64,000 nucleotides of DNA from Ureibacillus acetophenoni (GCF_900220965.1 NZ_OBQC01000006.1:1-64000), one strand, 5' to 3'. Positions 17,927 through 27,190 are shown, numbered from the stretch's first letter. A program made the numbers and translations. The notes: generated by a model not told the origin, from the sequence alone.

Positions 17927-19114
17927 ATGGAATTATCAAAGAAACTTCAAAACCTTCCAACACAATTTTTTGCTTCACTCGTCCAAAAAGTAAATACTGC
18001 TATTGCAGAAGGTCGAGATGTGATTAATTTAGGTCAAGGAAATCCAGATCAGCCTACCCCCTCTCATATTGTAGAAGCTCTACAAACAGCTGTGGCTGAT
18101 CCTCAAACTCATAGATATTCACCTTTTAGAGGATTACCAGAGTTTAAGGAAGCAATTGCTGATTTCTATAAACGTGAATATGATGTCGAGATAGATCCGC
18201 ATAAAGAAGTGGCCATTTTAGGTGGAGCGAAAATTGGGTTAGTTGAATTACCAATAGCGATTCTTAATCCTGGTGATTCGATGTTATTACCTGATCCAGG
18301 CTATCCAGATTATTTGTCAGGGGTTGTGTTAGGAGACGTACATTTCGATACGATGCCACTGCTTGCTGAAAATTCATTTTTACCGGACTACACTGCGCTA
18401 TCTGAGGATGTGAAATCCCGTGCAAAACTAATCTATTTAAATTACCCAAACAATCCAACTGGGGCGACAGCAAATTTAGATTTTTTCAATGAAACCGTGG
18501 ATTTTGCATTAGAAAATGAAATTGCAGTTGTACATGATTTTGCTTATGGAGCATTCGGTTTCGACGGTGAAAAGCCTGTTAGTTTTCTGCAAGCGAAAGG
18601 CGCTAAAGAAGTCGGTGTTGAACTTTATACATTGTCAAAAACGTATAATATGGCCGGATGGCGAATCGGCTTCGCAGTAGGCAATGAAACCATAATTGAA
18701 GCCATCAATTTAATTCAAGATCATTTATTCGTAAGTCAGTTCCCTGCTGTTCAGCGAGCTGCGATTGAAGCTTTAAATGGAGATCAGCAATGTGTGGAAG
18801 AACAGGGTGCAATTTATGAAAGCCGCCGTAATGCATTGATGGAGGAAGCTCATCGGATAGGTTGGGATGTAACTGCGCCAAAAGGGTCCTTCTTTGCATG
18901 GTTGAAAGTTCCTGAAGGTTTTACAAGTGAAGAATTCGCAGACCTACTTCTGAATAAAGCCGATGTAGCTGTTGCTGCAGGAAATGGCTTTGGTGAATAC
19001 GGCGAAGGTTATATTCGTATTGGTTTATTAGTTAGCGAAGAGCGGTTAAGGGAAGCTGTTCAACGTGTGGAGAAGCTTGGGATTTTTAATCGATCTTTGA
19101 GGTTTGTCCGATAA
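17927..19114 (+). CDS. mtnE: Methionine-salvage aminotransferase MtnE
   Basis: A 395-aa fold-type I PLP aminotransferase, close to B. subtilis MtnE (LPTQFFASLVQKVN, INLGQGNPDQPTP, DPGYPDYLSGV). The PLP lysine is in LSKTYNMAGWRIGFA. It converts 2-oxo-4-methylthiobutyrate to methionine using an amino donor. The start is set at 17927 rather than 17921 because GAGGA directly abuts the earlier ATG. Oddity: the last codons GTC CGA TAA, including the stop, lie inside the first copy of a 21-bp tandem repeat that continues downstream. Confidence 0.9.
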   Translation: MELSKKLQNLPTQFFASLVQKVNTAIAEGRDVINLGQGNPDQPTPSHIVEALQTAVADPQTHRYSPFRGLPEFKEAIADFYKREYDVEIDPHKEVAILGGAKIGLVELPIAILNPGDSMLLPDPGYPDYLSGVVLGDVHFDTMPLLAENSFLPDYTALSEDVKSRAKLIYLNYPNNPTGATANLDFFNETVDFALENEIAVVHDFAYGAFGFDGEKPVSFLQAKGAKEVGVELYTLSKTYNMAGWRIGFAVGNETIIEAINLIQDHLFVSQFPAVQRAAIEALNGDQQCVEEQGAIYESRRNALMEEAHRIGWDVTAPKGSFFAWLKVPEGFTSEEFADLLLNKADVAVAAGNGFGEYGEGYIRIGLLVSEERLREAVQRVEKLGIFNRSLRFVR

Positions 19115-19200
19115 AATGGTGAAATTGTCCGATAAACTTCAAAAAGTGTCCGATAAATCACCGAAACTGTCCGATAAAACTAAAAATTTGTGCGATAGTT
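19103..19200. repeat. 21-bp tandem repeat, GTCCGATAAA core
   Basis: Five cores start at 19106, 19127, 19148, 19169 and 19190, exactly 21 bp apart. The first four read GTCCGATAAA; the last is degenerate (GTGCGATAG). The 11-12 bases between cores are AT-rich and variable. The first core supplies the mtnE stop codon. Confidence 0.9.
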
Positions 19201-19300
19201 TCTAAAATTAAGCAGCGAAAAATCATCGCGATTTATTTTTCAAGTGTATGTAATTTTTCTCCATTGAACATCTTTATATAAGAAAGGATGTGTTGAACTA

Positions 19301-19456
19301 ATGGAGGAATTAAAATTTGCAGAATTAGATGTAGAACAGCTCGAAAAAATAAATATGTTACAAGAGGAGCTAGGCGTTGTCTTAATCGCTTACGATAAGC
19401 GAATGAGCACTTTGCCAGATGAAGAATTGGCCAATCATGATGACCAATTATCCTAA
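19301..19456 (+). CDS. Small acidic protein of unknown function, 51 aa
   Basis: A 51-codon frame from ATG 19301 (MEELKFAELDVEQLEKINM) to TAA 19454. A ribosome-like AAGGATG lies 11-16 nt upstream. The protein is acidic, has no membrane segment and appears mostly helical with a Leu/Ile pattern. It sits between the 21-bp repeat array and a hairpin. I do not recognise a family; coding is supported by the ribosome site and protein-like composition only. Confidence 0.55.
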   Translation: MEELKFAELDVEQLEKINMLQEELGVVLIAYDKRMSTLPDEELANHDDQLS

Positions 19457-19470
19457 GTAAAAAATAAAAA

Positions 19471-19501
19471 GCTTGAGAAGTAGGTACACCCTCTCTCAAG
19501 C
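19471..19501 (-). terminator. Terminator of the ATPase gene
   Basis: GCTTGAGA (19471-19478) pairs with TCTCAAGC (19494-19501). On the minus strand TTTTTATTTTTT follows. Confidence 0.85.
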
Positions 19502-19514
19502 TTTCAATCTAAAA

Positions 19515-20582
19515 TCACTCAAACAAACTTGAAATACGTTCATTCCACTTTTCTTCATTAATACTGCTATCCACCAATTCTCTTAATTCCCTTTCCGCTT
19601 CAGCGTAGAGATTTACAAATGCTACAGCATCATACATTGCAGAACGGTATTTAGCGACAATGACTTTAATGTTCTCTTCTTCTACTTCAGTTGGGTGGCA
19701 ATGCTGAGCAATATCGAAAATTTGGTCGCCACTCCGCGCTGGATCTGGGAAATATACATGGGGTTCCGTACTATCGAAAATACAGAAATTCAACTCAGGA
19801 ATAATGACCATATCAATAGAATTGGCATCCAGTCCACACCAAACCTTTTGCACATCATAACCACGATTTAATGCTTCTCCTGCCAACCGTTTCATCATAG
19901 AAGACTTCCCTGTTCCTGGATATCCTTTGATAAAGAAACGATTTTCAACGTTTTGCGTAATATTTTGAAGCGTATCTCTAGCGCCAGCTGGTGTTAACGT
20001 TCCGAGAAGGCGGTGCGTTTCATTTCCACGTTTGTTTAATTGATTTTTGCCGAAAAGATTTTGGATTAACTGTTCAAATTGCTTGTTTAATCCGGACCAG
20101 TCCATATGTCTTCTCGTTTCAATTTCCCAATCATCGTGAATTTTAATCGCTCTTGCAAGAGCATGGAAACATTTATCGTGCCATTTTTCTTTATCCTTTG
20201 TTAATTGAATAATTTTCTCCCCATGGGCTTTCAATTTTTCCTCATCAATGCACTCATAAAATGAAATGACTTTGTCTCGGCTTCCATAAAGTTGTGGCTC
20301 AAATGATGGGTTCGTTGCTTGGAGGAACAAGATATTGTGTGGTTCTTTAACAAAGAGAGCTTCAAATGTGTTTTCAAATAATGGATCGTGGAAATATTCA
20401 ATCGCTACGTTTTGACTATGATAATACTTTCCAAGGTTGTGAAGCACTTCTGAAAGTTTAAATCCTTGAGCACCCTTGAAAAAATAAACAGTTTTCGCTT
20501 CGTTCATAATATCTTTATATACATTTTTCATGCCTTGCCCAGTTAATGCTTTTCCAAAGAAATGTAGAATCGTGCTGTTCAA
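19515..20582 (-). CDS. P-loop ATPase of the PRK06851 type
   Basis: A 355-aa protein that appears to contain two P-loop NTPase halves. The N-terminal one is degenerate (TVYFFKGAQGFKLSEVL), while the C-terminal one has a good Walker A, IKGYPGTGKSSMMKRL, near residue 220. This is the layout of the PRK06851 family found across spore-forming Firmicutes. The biochemical role is unknown. It is transcribed alone, ends at a strong terminator, and starts at ATG 20582 after AGGAAGGATG. Confidence 0.7.
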   Translation of the reverse strand: MNSTILHFFGKALTGQGMKNVYKDIMNEAKTVYFFKGAQGFKLSEVLHNLGKYYHSQNVAIEYFHDPLFENTFEALFVKEPHNILFLQATNPSFEPQLYGSRDKVISFYECIDEEKLKAHGEKIIQLTKDKEKWHDKCFHALARAIKIHDDWEIETRRHMDWSGLNKQFEQLIQNLFGKNQLNKRGNETHRLLGTLTPAGARDTLQNITQNVENRFFIKGYPGTGKSSMMKRLAGEALNRGYDVQKVWCGLDANSIDMVIIPELNFCIFDSTEPHVYFPDPARSGDQIFDIAQHCHPTEVEEENIKVIVAKYRSAMYDAVAFVNLYAEAERELRELVDSSINEEKWNERISSLFE

Positions 20583-20638
20583 GATGTCATCCTTCCTAGA
20601 GTTTCTTACCTTATTTTTATGTAAACAAACGAAAAAAA

Positions 20639-20670
20639 GTGCCTAGGACAAATTAAATGTCTTAAGCACT
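20639..20670 (-). terminator. kbl terminator
   Basis: AGTGC..TA.GACA (20639-20650) pairs with TGTC.TAAGCACT (20658-20670) with small bulges. On the minus strand TTTTTTTCG follows. It lies about 75 nt past the kbl stop, beyond the GTACC hairpin. Confidence 0.75.
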
Positions 20671-20683
20671 CCCCCAAATTGTA

Positions 20684-20743
20684 TGTGTACCAGGTACACA
20701 CACAATTGTGAATATTCTAAGTTGTTTCTGTACCTGGTACCCG
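20684..20743. repeat. GTACC hairpin element, copy 1 (3' of kbl)
   Basis: Two inverted palindromic cores, GTACCAGGTAC at 20687-20697 and GTACCTGGTAC at 20730-20740, are spaced 43 bp start to start. Extended arms of 19 bp pair with two mismatches to make a long hairpin ending directly at the kbl stop codon. There is no T-run. Confidence 0.85.
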
Positions 20744-21934
20744 CTAAATTACACCTAATTCCTTACCAACCTTTTCATAAACAGTAATGGCTGCATCGAG
20801 CATTTCTTTCGTATGTGCAGCAGTTGGCATGTTTCGAACTCGCCCTGTTCCCTTAGGTACCGTTGGGAATACAATGGATTTTGCGTAAACCCCTTCTTCA
20901 ATGAGCCTTTTTGAAAACTGCTGTGTTAATTTCTCATCGCCGATAATGCAAGGAGTTATAGGGGTTTCTGAATTACCAATGTTAAATCCAAGATTTTTGA
21001 GACCACCTTTTAGATAATTTCCATTCTCCCAAAGTCGATCCACAAGTTCAGTAGAATTTGTAATTAATTGAATTGCTGCCGTTGTTGCTGCTACATCAGC
21101 TGGCGTTAAAGCAGTTGAGAACAAAAATGGACGGGAACGAACTTTTAACCAGTATATTAAGTTTTTCTTTCCAGCTACGTATCCCCCAACAACTCCTACT
21201 GCCTTCGATAATGTACCTATTTGAAAATCAACTTCTTTTTCCAATCCAAAATGTTTTACAGTTCCTTTACCCTTCCCTGTCACTCCCGATCCATGGGCAT
21301 CATCAACATATGTGATAAGATCGTATTCTTTAGCAATCTCAATAATCTCTGGAAGTTTTGCAATATCCCCATCCATTGAAAATACACCATCTGTTATAAT
21401 CATCACTTTTTTATATTGCCCTGATTTCACAGCTTCCTCTGCTTTTCTTTTCAAGTCATCCATATCAGAATGATTGTACGCAATAATTTTAGCTTTAGAC
21501 AAACGACAACCGTCAATGATTGAAGCATGATTTAACTGATCGGACAAAATGGCATCATGTTTGTCCATCACTGCTGAAATCGCAGCCATATTACAATTAA
21601 ATCCAGACTGATAAGAAATCGCTGCTTCCGTCCCTTTAAATTCTGCGAGTTTTCTTTCAAGCTCCACATGCAAATCTAACGTCCCATTGATTGTACGTAC
21701 TGCTCCTGCCCCAACTCCATATTCTTGAACTGCATCAACAGCAATTCTTTTAAGCCTTTCATCTGTAGCTAATCCTAAATAATTATTAGAGGATAAGTTA
21801 ATTAATTCTTTCCCTCGTATTTGTATAATTGGACCATTCGCTCCTTCAACAACATCAATCTCGTTAAACAACCCCTGGTCCTGTAATCCTTGCAAGTTCT
21901 CATCTAAAAACTTATCTAAAAATTTCCCCAACAT
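20744..21934 (-). CDS. kbl: Glycine C-acetyltransferase (2-amino-3-ketobutyrate CoA ligase)
   Basis: A 396-aa PLP enzyme of the alpha-oxoamine synthase family. It cleaves 2-amino-3-oxobutyrate with CoA into glycine and acetyl-CoA, the second step of threonine breakdown. Marks: [10 protein letters not shown] near residue 45, [19 protein letters not shown], and the PLP lysine in [13 protein letters not shown]. The ATG at 21934 follows GAGGAGGGG. Its partner tdh is about 9 kb away. The gene is framed on both sides by the same GTACC hairpin element, one ending at the stop codon and one between it and the TlpA-like gene. Confidence 0.93.
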   Translation of the reverse strand: MLGKFLDKFLDENLQGLQDQGLFNEIDVVEGANGPIIQIRGKELINLSSNNYLGLATDERLKRIAVDAVQEYGVGAGAVRTINGTLDLHVELERKLAEFKGTEAAISYQSGFNCNMAAISAVMDKHDAILSDQLNHASIIDGCRLSKAKIIAYNHSDMDDLKRKAEEAVKSGQYKKVMIITDGVFSMDGDIAKLPEIIEIAKEYDLITYVDDAHGSGVTGKGKGTVKHFGLEKEVDFQIGTLSKAVGVVGGYVAGKKNLIYWLKVRSRPFLFSTALTPADVAATTAAIQLITNSTELVDRLWENGNYLKGGLKNLGFNIGNSETPITPCIIGDEKLTQQFSKRLIEEGVYAKSIVFPTVPKGTGRVRNMPTAAHTKEMLDAAITVYEKVGKELGVI

Positions 21935-21954
21935 AACCCCTCCTCACAATTGTG

Positions 21955-22014
21955 CGGGTACCAGGTACACAAACAATTCAGAATATTTGAAATAGTTTGT
22001 GTACCTGGTACATA
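21955..22014. repeat. GTACC hairpin element, copy 2 (5' of kbl)
   Basis: GTACCAGGTAC at 21958-21968 and GTACCTGGTAC at 22001-22011 are again 43 bp apart. The arms GTACCAGGTACACAAAC and GTTTGTGTACCTGGTAC pair perfectly over 17 bp around a 20-nt loop. It lies between the TlpA-like gene stop (22016) and the kbl ribosome site and lacks a T-run. Confidence 0.88.
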
Positions 22015-22015
22015 T

Positions 22016-23101
22016 TTAATTTAGAAATGATTCGAGTGTGTTTTTGTCCATTGGACCGACGATTTTTTGATAGATTTGCCCCTTCTCGTCAATTACATAG
22101 GTAGTCGGTATCGAAATAATTTCATATGCATCGCCAAACACTCCGTTTACATCAAGTGGAATGCTAAAAGTTAACCCATTGTCGTCTACAAACCTCTTTA
22201 AGGCTTCAATACCGTTGTCCCTACTAGTTAAATTCACTGCAATCACTTCAATTTCATCACCATGTTCTTCATAGAAACTTTGCATATGTGGCATTTCAGC
22301 TTTACACGGTGGACACCATGTCGCCCAAAAGTTTAAAATTACCTTTTTGCCACGGTAATCAGATAATTTTACCGTTTCCCCTGAAAGAGTTTGCAACTCA
22401 AACTCCGTTGCACCTTCTAACACAACGGTTTTATTGCCCTTCTCAAAATTTAATGCAACAGACGCTGCTAATATGACAATGAACACCCAAGATACCGTAT
22501 TTTTTAAAAGATGCTTTTCTTTGAACACCATCACTACTAAAACAACCGTACTTATACAAATGAATAGCCAACCTTCTAATGCAAAAAGCTTTTCATTGTA
22601 TGCTAAAAATATAGAATTTAATAGAATTAATATAAAAAGCCAGGTTGGATTTTCCCTACTCCCTTTCTTAACCGCAACGTACCCACTAGCTACTAGGATA
22701 ACAACTCCAACAGCCCATTCTCCAGAAAGAAGGAATTCAGACCCTTGAAATAATAGATAAAACACGGTAAATGAATAGAGCAAACCGTTCCAATCTAATA
22801 TCCCATTTTGTTTTTTTGTTCTATAAATTAGGAACATTGAAGCTACTATTACTGCTAATATATGCCCCCAGATACCGCCACTAAAATAAAGTGCAGACAT
22901 TGGATTTTTAATAAACAACGGCCATTCAAAAAGAATATAGCTTAGCTTCCATACTACTATGTAATTAAACAACGCATCTTGAAACAATGATGTAGATTTT
23001 TTATATATAATTTTCTCAACTAACATGAATAAAAGTAGCGCTAAAATAAATGCACCCCACTCAGTTTTCACTGAAATATTACCGATTTGAATATACGACA
23101 A
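22016..23101 (-). CDS. Membrane-anchored TlpA/ResA-like thioredoxin
   Basis: A 361-aa two-part protein. Residues 1 to about 225 form roughly seven hydrophobic helices, and the C-terminal 140 residues are a TlpA/ResA-type thioredoxin domain with active site WATWCPPCK and a cis-Pro in IPTTYVID. It probably reduces extracytoplasmic disulfides, for example in cytochrome c maturation; the membrane part is longer than the single anchor of ResA. The start is a TTG at 23101 behind AGGAGG, with no better ATG nearby. It is upstream of kbl on the same strand, separated by a long hairpin. Confidence 0.82.
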   Translation of the reverse strand: MSYIQIGNISVKTEWGAFILALLLFMLVEKIIYKKSTSLFQDALFNYIVVWKLSYILFEWPLFIKNPMSALYFSGGIWGHILAVIVASMFLIYRTKKQNGILDWNGLLYSFTVFYLLFQGSEFLLSGEWAVGVVILVASGYVAVKKGSRENPTWLFILILLNSIFLAYNEKLFALEGWLFICISTVVLVVMVFKEKHLLKNTVSWVFIVILAASVALNFEKGNKTVVLEGATEFELQTLSGETVKLSDYRGKKVILNFWATWCPPCKAEMPHMQSFYEEHGDEIEVIAVNLTSRDNGIEALKRFVDDNGLTFSIPLDVNGVFGDAYEIISIPTTYVIDEKGQIYQKIVGPMDKNTLESFLN

Positions 23102-23173
23102 TCGTTTTTGGCCTCCTTCAACTCACACAAAGGTTATAGTTGTTCCTCATTATACTTGAAAACAAATAAAAAA

Positions 23174-23202
23174 CTCGTAAAAGACTACGAATCTTTTACG
23201 AG
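23174..23202 (-). terminator. yczE-like gene terminator
   Basis: An 11-bp perfect stem, CTCGTAAAAGA (23174-23184) with TCTTTTACGAG (23192-23202). On the minus strand TTTTTTATTTG follows. Confidence 0.92.
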
Positions 23203-23213
23203 ACAAAAAATAA

Positions 23214-23849
23214 TTAGAAAAATGGTTTCATTTCTTCCACATCACCAATTACTTTCAATAGCATTTTACGGCAATATGGTAATGAAAGCTGAACAACATA
23301 TCCTGAAAATACTGCAATAATAACAGTTCCGACGCCAAGAGGTCCACCTAAAATCCATCCAACAAATGCAACGGATAATTCCATAGTCATCCTAGCAACT
23401 CTTATAGAACCACCAAATCTTTCAACGATCCACATCATTAACGAGTCACGAGGACCAGTACCTAGATTCGGGGCGATATACATTCCGCATCCAAACCCTA
23501 AAACAAATACCCCTAAGACGAAATAAATAATTTGAAATGTCATAGAGGATGTTCCAGGCAAAATCCAAATAAACAAATCTATAAAAATTCCACATAAAAA
23601 CATATTTACCCAAGTACCCACTTTTGGAAGTCTTTTCACCATAATCGAGGTAAATGCAATTACAAGTAGTCCGGTAATAATATTCCACGTACCAATTGTT
23701 AATCCAAAGTTTTCAAATAGTGCAATATGAAGTACGTCCCACGCATTTGTTCCCACCACTGCACCTTTAATAACCATTGAAACCCCTAATGACAAAATGG
23801 CTAACCCTACTAAGAAAAACGCCCATCGCCATGAATATACTTTTCTCAT
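23214..23849 (-). CDS. YczE/YyaS/YitT family membrane protein
   Basis: A 211-aa integral membrane protein with about five transmembrane helices, beginning RWAFFLVGLAILSLGVSMVIKG. The family hallmark GTNAWDVLHIAL and NLGTGPRDSLMMW are both present. B. subtilis YczE affects surfactin-related metabolism, but no molecular function is established for the family. It is a single gene with its own terminator. Confidence 0.82.
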   Translation of the reverse strand: MRKVYSWRWAFFLVGLAILSLGVSMVIKGAVVGTNAWDVLHIALFENFGLTIGTWNIITGLLVIAFTSIMVKRLPKVGTWVNMFLCGIFIDLFIWILPGTSSMTFQIIYFVLGVFVLGFGCGMYIAPNLGTGPRDSLMMWIVERFGGSIRVARMTMELSVAFVGWILGGPLGVGTVIIAVFSGYVVQLSLPYCRKMLLKVIGDVEEMKPFF

Positions 23850-23914
23850 TTACCTGATTTTCCTTCTTTCTATATATCTACAAAAATACAAACTATATTT
23901 TTTTCGAGAGTTTT

Positions 23915-24403
23915 TTATGTATCTTTTACTATATCAGAAAAACTTCCCTTCGTAACATGCAATAAGTCAATTGGTGCTAATTTTATTTGCATCCCTCTTT
24001 TTCCAGCACTTACGATTAGATAGTCTAGCTCTCTTGCTCCTTCATAAACAAATGTAGGAAATAACTTTTTCATTCCGATTGGTGAACATCCTCCACGGAC
24101 ATAACCAGTTAGGTTCAACAAATCATTTACATGAATCATTTCTACTTTCTTTTCACCAGCTACTTTTGCACATTTTTTAAGATCAAGTTCATTTGAAACT
24201 GGAATGACAAAAACAAAAAATTTACCAGTCCCAGCTGTTGTAACGAGCGTTTTATAGACATGAGAAACTGAGTGCCCAATTTTAGTAGCTACTGAAACTC
24301 CGTCAATATGTTCATCCACTTCATATTCAAATAGTTTGTAAGCAATTTTTTGCTGATCTAGTAATCGAACTGCATTTGTTTTTGATGTTTTTTGTTTTGT
24401 CAC
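23915..24403 (-). CDS. ybaK: Cys-tRNA(Pro)/Cys-tRNA(Cys) deacylase YbaK
   Basis: A 162-aa trans-editing enzyme of the YbaK/EbsC family that hydrolyses Cys mischarged on tRNA-Pro. The basic start, KTNAVRLLDQQKIAY, the VYKTLVTTAG segment holding the catalytic Lys, and the conserved GYVRGGCSPIGMKK are all intact. It is full length and monocistronic. The start ATG at 24403 is preceded by GGAGGGAG. Confidence 0.9.
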   Translation of the reverse strand: MTKQKTSKTNAVRLLDQQKIAYKLFEYEVDEHIDGVSVATKIGHSVSHVYKTLVTTAGTGKFFVFVIPVSNELDLKKCAKVAGEKKVEMIHVNDLLNLTGYVRGGCSPIGMKKLFPTFVYEGARELDYLIVSAGKRGMQIKLAPIDLLHVTKGSFSDIVKDT

Positions 24404-24536
24404 GCTACTCCCTCCTAATGTCTATAAAGAAAAACTGTATAATAAATGCATTCTAATATAATATAAATATCTTTCCAATAGGAAGTTCCCACTAGATATT
24501 TGTTATTTATCCACTTTTTTAAAAAATAAAATAAAA

Positions 24537-24555
24537 CCCTCAGATTTACTGAGAG
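24537..24555 (-). terminator. Weak terminator after the 169-aa hypothetical gene
   Basis: CCCTCAG (24537-24543) pairs with CTGAGAG (24549-24555) with one mismatch; the minus strand continues TTTTATTTTATTTT. Confidence 0.6.
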
Positions 24556-24566
24556 CTCCTGAACCT

Positions 24567-25076
24567 TTATGCAGTTATATTGTACTGTGATTGTTGCTGT
24601 ATAAAGCCAGTTTTAGCAAATTTCATTTGATAAGAATACGTTGTTATGGCTCTTTGAAATTTATTTTTTATAAAATTGTTATTTACATTAGTTCTAGATG
24701 CAAATTGTTGTTCAGATTCGATTTTACTTTCTTCGAATAGAACAAATTTATTAAGTTCAGTTGATATTAGATTTAGATGATTATCTTTCAATTGATGAAT
24801 CCGATTAGGCTCAATTTCATCATTTCCGCTTGCACTTGCTATTTCTAACTCTGCTTGTTTTAATTCATCATAAACAGGATTGTGGAGTTGTTTTGCTAAG
24901 TCTTTTTCAGATTTTAATAATTCATTGAGTAAATTGGTAACAGGATTTTTACTTGCTTCAATAAAAGTAGAAGACTTTTTATAGGCTTTGGCCATCTCCC
25001 TACGCTGAGATACATACTTTCGTTCTTCAAATTTATTAATATCATTTAGTAGACTTGAAATTTTCAAATTTCTCAC
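24567..25076 (-). CDS. Hypothetical helical protein, 169 aa
   Basis: A 169-aa hydrophilic protein rich in Lys, Glu, Asn and Gln, predicted to be mostly helical, with no signal peptide, membrane segment or cysteine. I recognise no domain. It lies alone between a terminator and the Na/Pi cotransporter terminator. The start ATG at 25076 has only a poor upstream ribosome site (GAACGGTGAGAAA). Composition is like the neighbouring genes, so it is likely real. Confidence 0.55.
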   Translation of the reverse strand: MRNLKISSLLNDINKFEERKYVSQRREMAKAYKKSSTFIEASKNPVTNLLNELLKSEKDLAKQLHNPVYDELKQAELEIASASGNDEIEPNRIHQLKDNHLNLISTELNKFVLFEESKIESEQQFASRTNVNNNFIKNKFQRAITTYSYQMKFAKTGFIQQQSQYNITA

Positions 25077-25180
25077 CGTTCTTATTTTGATAAATTTTTA
25101 TATCGATAATTTTACCACTTAATTACAGTATGTCTACAAATTTCTAAACCTATTCAGAACTTTTCCAACAAAAATAAAAT

Positions 25181-25213
25181 ACCTGTGTAAAGATTTGTTT
25201 TCTTTACACAGGT
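25181..25213 (-). terminator. Na/Pi cotransporter gene terminator
   Basis: A 13-bp perfect stem, ACCTGTGTAAAGA (25181-25193) with TCTTTACACAGGT (25201-25213), followed on the minus strand by ATTTTATTTTTG. Confidence 0.92.
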
Positions 25214-25218
25214 ATAGT

Positions 25219-26844
25219 TTAAACGTTTTCTTCTAATATAGTTCCAGCAATATTTACTGCATGGTCTCCAAGACGTTCCAAATTACTAATAATATCAGCA
25301 AAAACGATACCAGCTGAACCAGAACATTCATCATTATTTAAACGATAAATATGTCGCTTACGGTATACACGTTCTAATTCATCGATACGATTTTCGTTGT
25401 CTAAAACTTTTCTTGCTAAATCTTTACTTTGTTTATCTAATGCTAACATTGCAACACTAATAGTATCTAGCACAAGATTAAACATTTCTTTTAGTTCTTT
25501 TTCAGCTTCCTCACTAAATTTCACACGGTTCGTCACACTAAATTGAGTTAGTTCGACTAAATTTTCAACATGGTCACCAATTCGCTCGATATCACGGATA
25601 TTTTGCAATAGGTTATGGTGAACTTTCGAATCATTACCAGATAATGATGCTTTAGATAGTTCAACTAAATAATCTGTCGTTACTCTATCTAGGTTGTTGA
25701 TAGCTTCTTCTAACTGTTCAGTTATTCCTACATGTTTAGTATCTCTTGTGAAAAGAAACTCTTGTGACTCCTGAAGGCCTCTAATAGCAAAATCCCCCAT
25801 GCGCATTACTTCTTGCTTAGCCTGTCCTAATGCAATTGACGGAGATGTTTTTATTAAAGAACGATCTAAGAATTTAGGAGCATATTCAATTGTTGTATCT
25901 TCTCCAGGAACGATTTTTGTAACGATCCAGGCAATAGCTGCAACAAATGGAAGTTGAATTAGAGTGTTTACAACGTTAAACGATCCGTGTGCAAATGCAA
26001 TTTGCATTTTTTCATCTAAATTCAATAATCCAGTAATCCACTCTACATAATTTACAAATAGCGGTAATATTACCAGGAAAATAACTGTTCCAATAACATT
26101 AAACATTACATGAGCTGCAGCTGCACGACGAGCAACAACAGTTGCCCCTAAAGAAGCTAATATAGCAGTAATGGTTGTCCCAATATTATCACCAAATAAT
26201 ACTGGTAATGCTCCAGCTAATGGAATAAGACCTTCACCATATAATTCTTGTAAAATCCCAACAGTTGCTGATGATGATTGAACTACTAAAGTGAATACTG
26301 TCCCTGCAACTACACCTAAAATTGGAAATTCACTAAAACTTACAGTCATATCAATAAATGCGTCAAAATCACGTAATGGTTTCATCCCATCACCCATCAT
26401 TTCAAGACCGATGAATAGACCTGCAAATCCAAACAATATTTGACCAATATTTTGGATCGTGTTCTTTTTAAAGAAGAAAAGTAACACTGCACCTAGTGCC
26501 ATTATTGGGTAAGCGTAAGTTCCCACATCAAAACCAATGATAAAGGCAGTTATTGTCGTACCAATGTTAGCACCCATAATAACACCAATAGCTTGTCTAA
26601 GGTTCATGAACCCTGCACTAACAAGTCCTACTGTAATAACTGTTGTACCTGAACTGGATTGGATTGCTACAGTTACTAAGATACCTACTAACACACCCAT
26701 TAATGGATTTGTCGTAAATTTATCTAAAATGTCTCGTAGTCGATCACCTGCTGCTTTTTGCAAGCCATCGCCCATAAATTTAATTGCAAATAAAAATAAC
26801 CCTAGTCCTCCTAGGAATTGGAATAACATCGTCTGCCAATCCAT
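25219..26844 (-). CDS. Na/Pi cotransporter family protein (NptA type)
   Basis: A 541-aa protein. The membrane part has two inverted QSSS repeats (AIQSSSGTTVITVGLVSAG near residue 60 and VVQSSSATVGILQEL near 190), the core of sodium-coupled phosphate transporters. A cytoplasmic PhoU-like helical domain from about residue 340 to the end contains RIGDHVENL and NLERLGDHAVNIA. It likely imports or exports phosphate with sodium. It is monocistronic with a strong terminator. Neither other phosphate genes nor an obvious regulatory site were seen. Confidence 0.9.
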   Translation of the reverse strand: MDWQTMLFQFLGGLGLFLFAIKFMGDGLQKAAGDRLRDILDKFTTNPLMGVLVGILVTVAIQSSSGTTVITVGLVSAGFMNLRQAIGVIMGANIGTTITAFIIGFDVGTYAYPIMALGAVLLFFFKKNTIQNIGQILFGFAGLFIGLEMMGDGMKPLRDFDAFIDMTVSFSEFPILGVVAGTVFTLVVQSSSATVGILQELYGEGLIPLAGALPVLFGDNIGTTITAILASLGATVVARRAAAAHVMFNVIGTVIFLVILPLFVNYVEWITGLLNLDEKMQIAFAHGSFNVVNTLIQLPFVAAIAWIVTKIVPGEDTTIEYAPKFLDRSLIKTSPSIALGQAKQEVMRMGDFAIRGLQESQEFLFTRDTKHVGITEQLEEAINNLDRVTTDYLVELSKASLSGNDSKVHHNLLQNIRDIERIGDHVENLVELTQFSVTNRVKFSEEAEKELKEMFNLVLDTISVAMLALDKQSKDLARKVLDNENRIDELERVYRKRHIYRLNNDECSGSAGIVFADIISNLERLGDHAVNIAGTILEENV

Positions 26845-27190
26845 TAATTAGTTCCACCTTTCCAAAGCCTTCGACACTATTATTCATATTTCGCGCTTTA
26901 GTGTAAATAATTTTATAGTTTTGAAATATAAAATTTACATTACCTTTACAATTCCTTAATATAATATACACAATTTTGTTGTTGAAATAAGGAAAATTAG
27001 AGTATTTAGGTTTCTTTATATAATGAAAAACAATACATACCTTATAAAAATTTGATATAGCTCATTCCATTTCTTTAATATCATTGCCTTAGTTTTGCCT
27101 ATTACATTACAATCATTCACTATGACTGAAACTCCATTTGACATATGCTATATTTATTCCTATGGAAGTTAGAAAGGATGTTTTTTAACA
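26845..27190. other. Divergent promoter region, Na/Pi gene and topB
   Basis: About 350 AT-rich bases with no supportable gene. A possible sigma-A promoter for topB is TTGACA at 27138-27143 with TATGGA 17 nt later; this is weak evidence. Confidence 0.4.

Noticed and set aside
19233-19499. 88-codon minus-strand frame
   Set aside because: It lies opposite the better supported small gene 19301-19456 and runs through a terminator.
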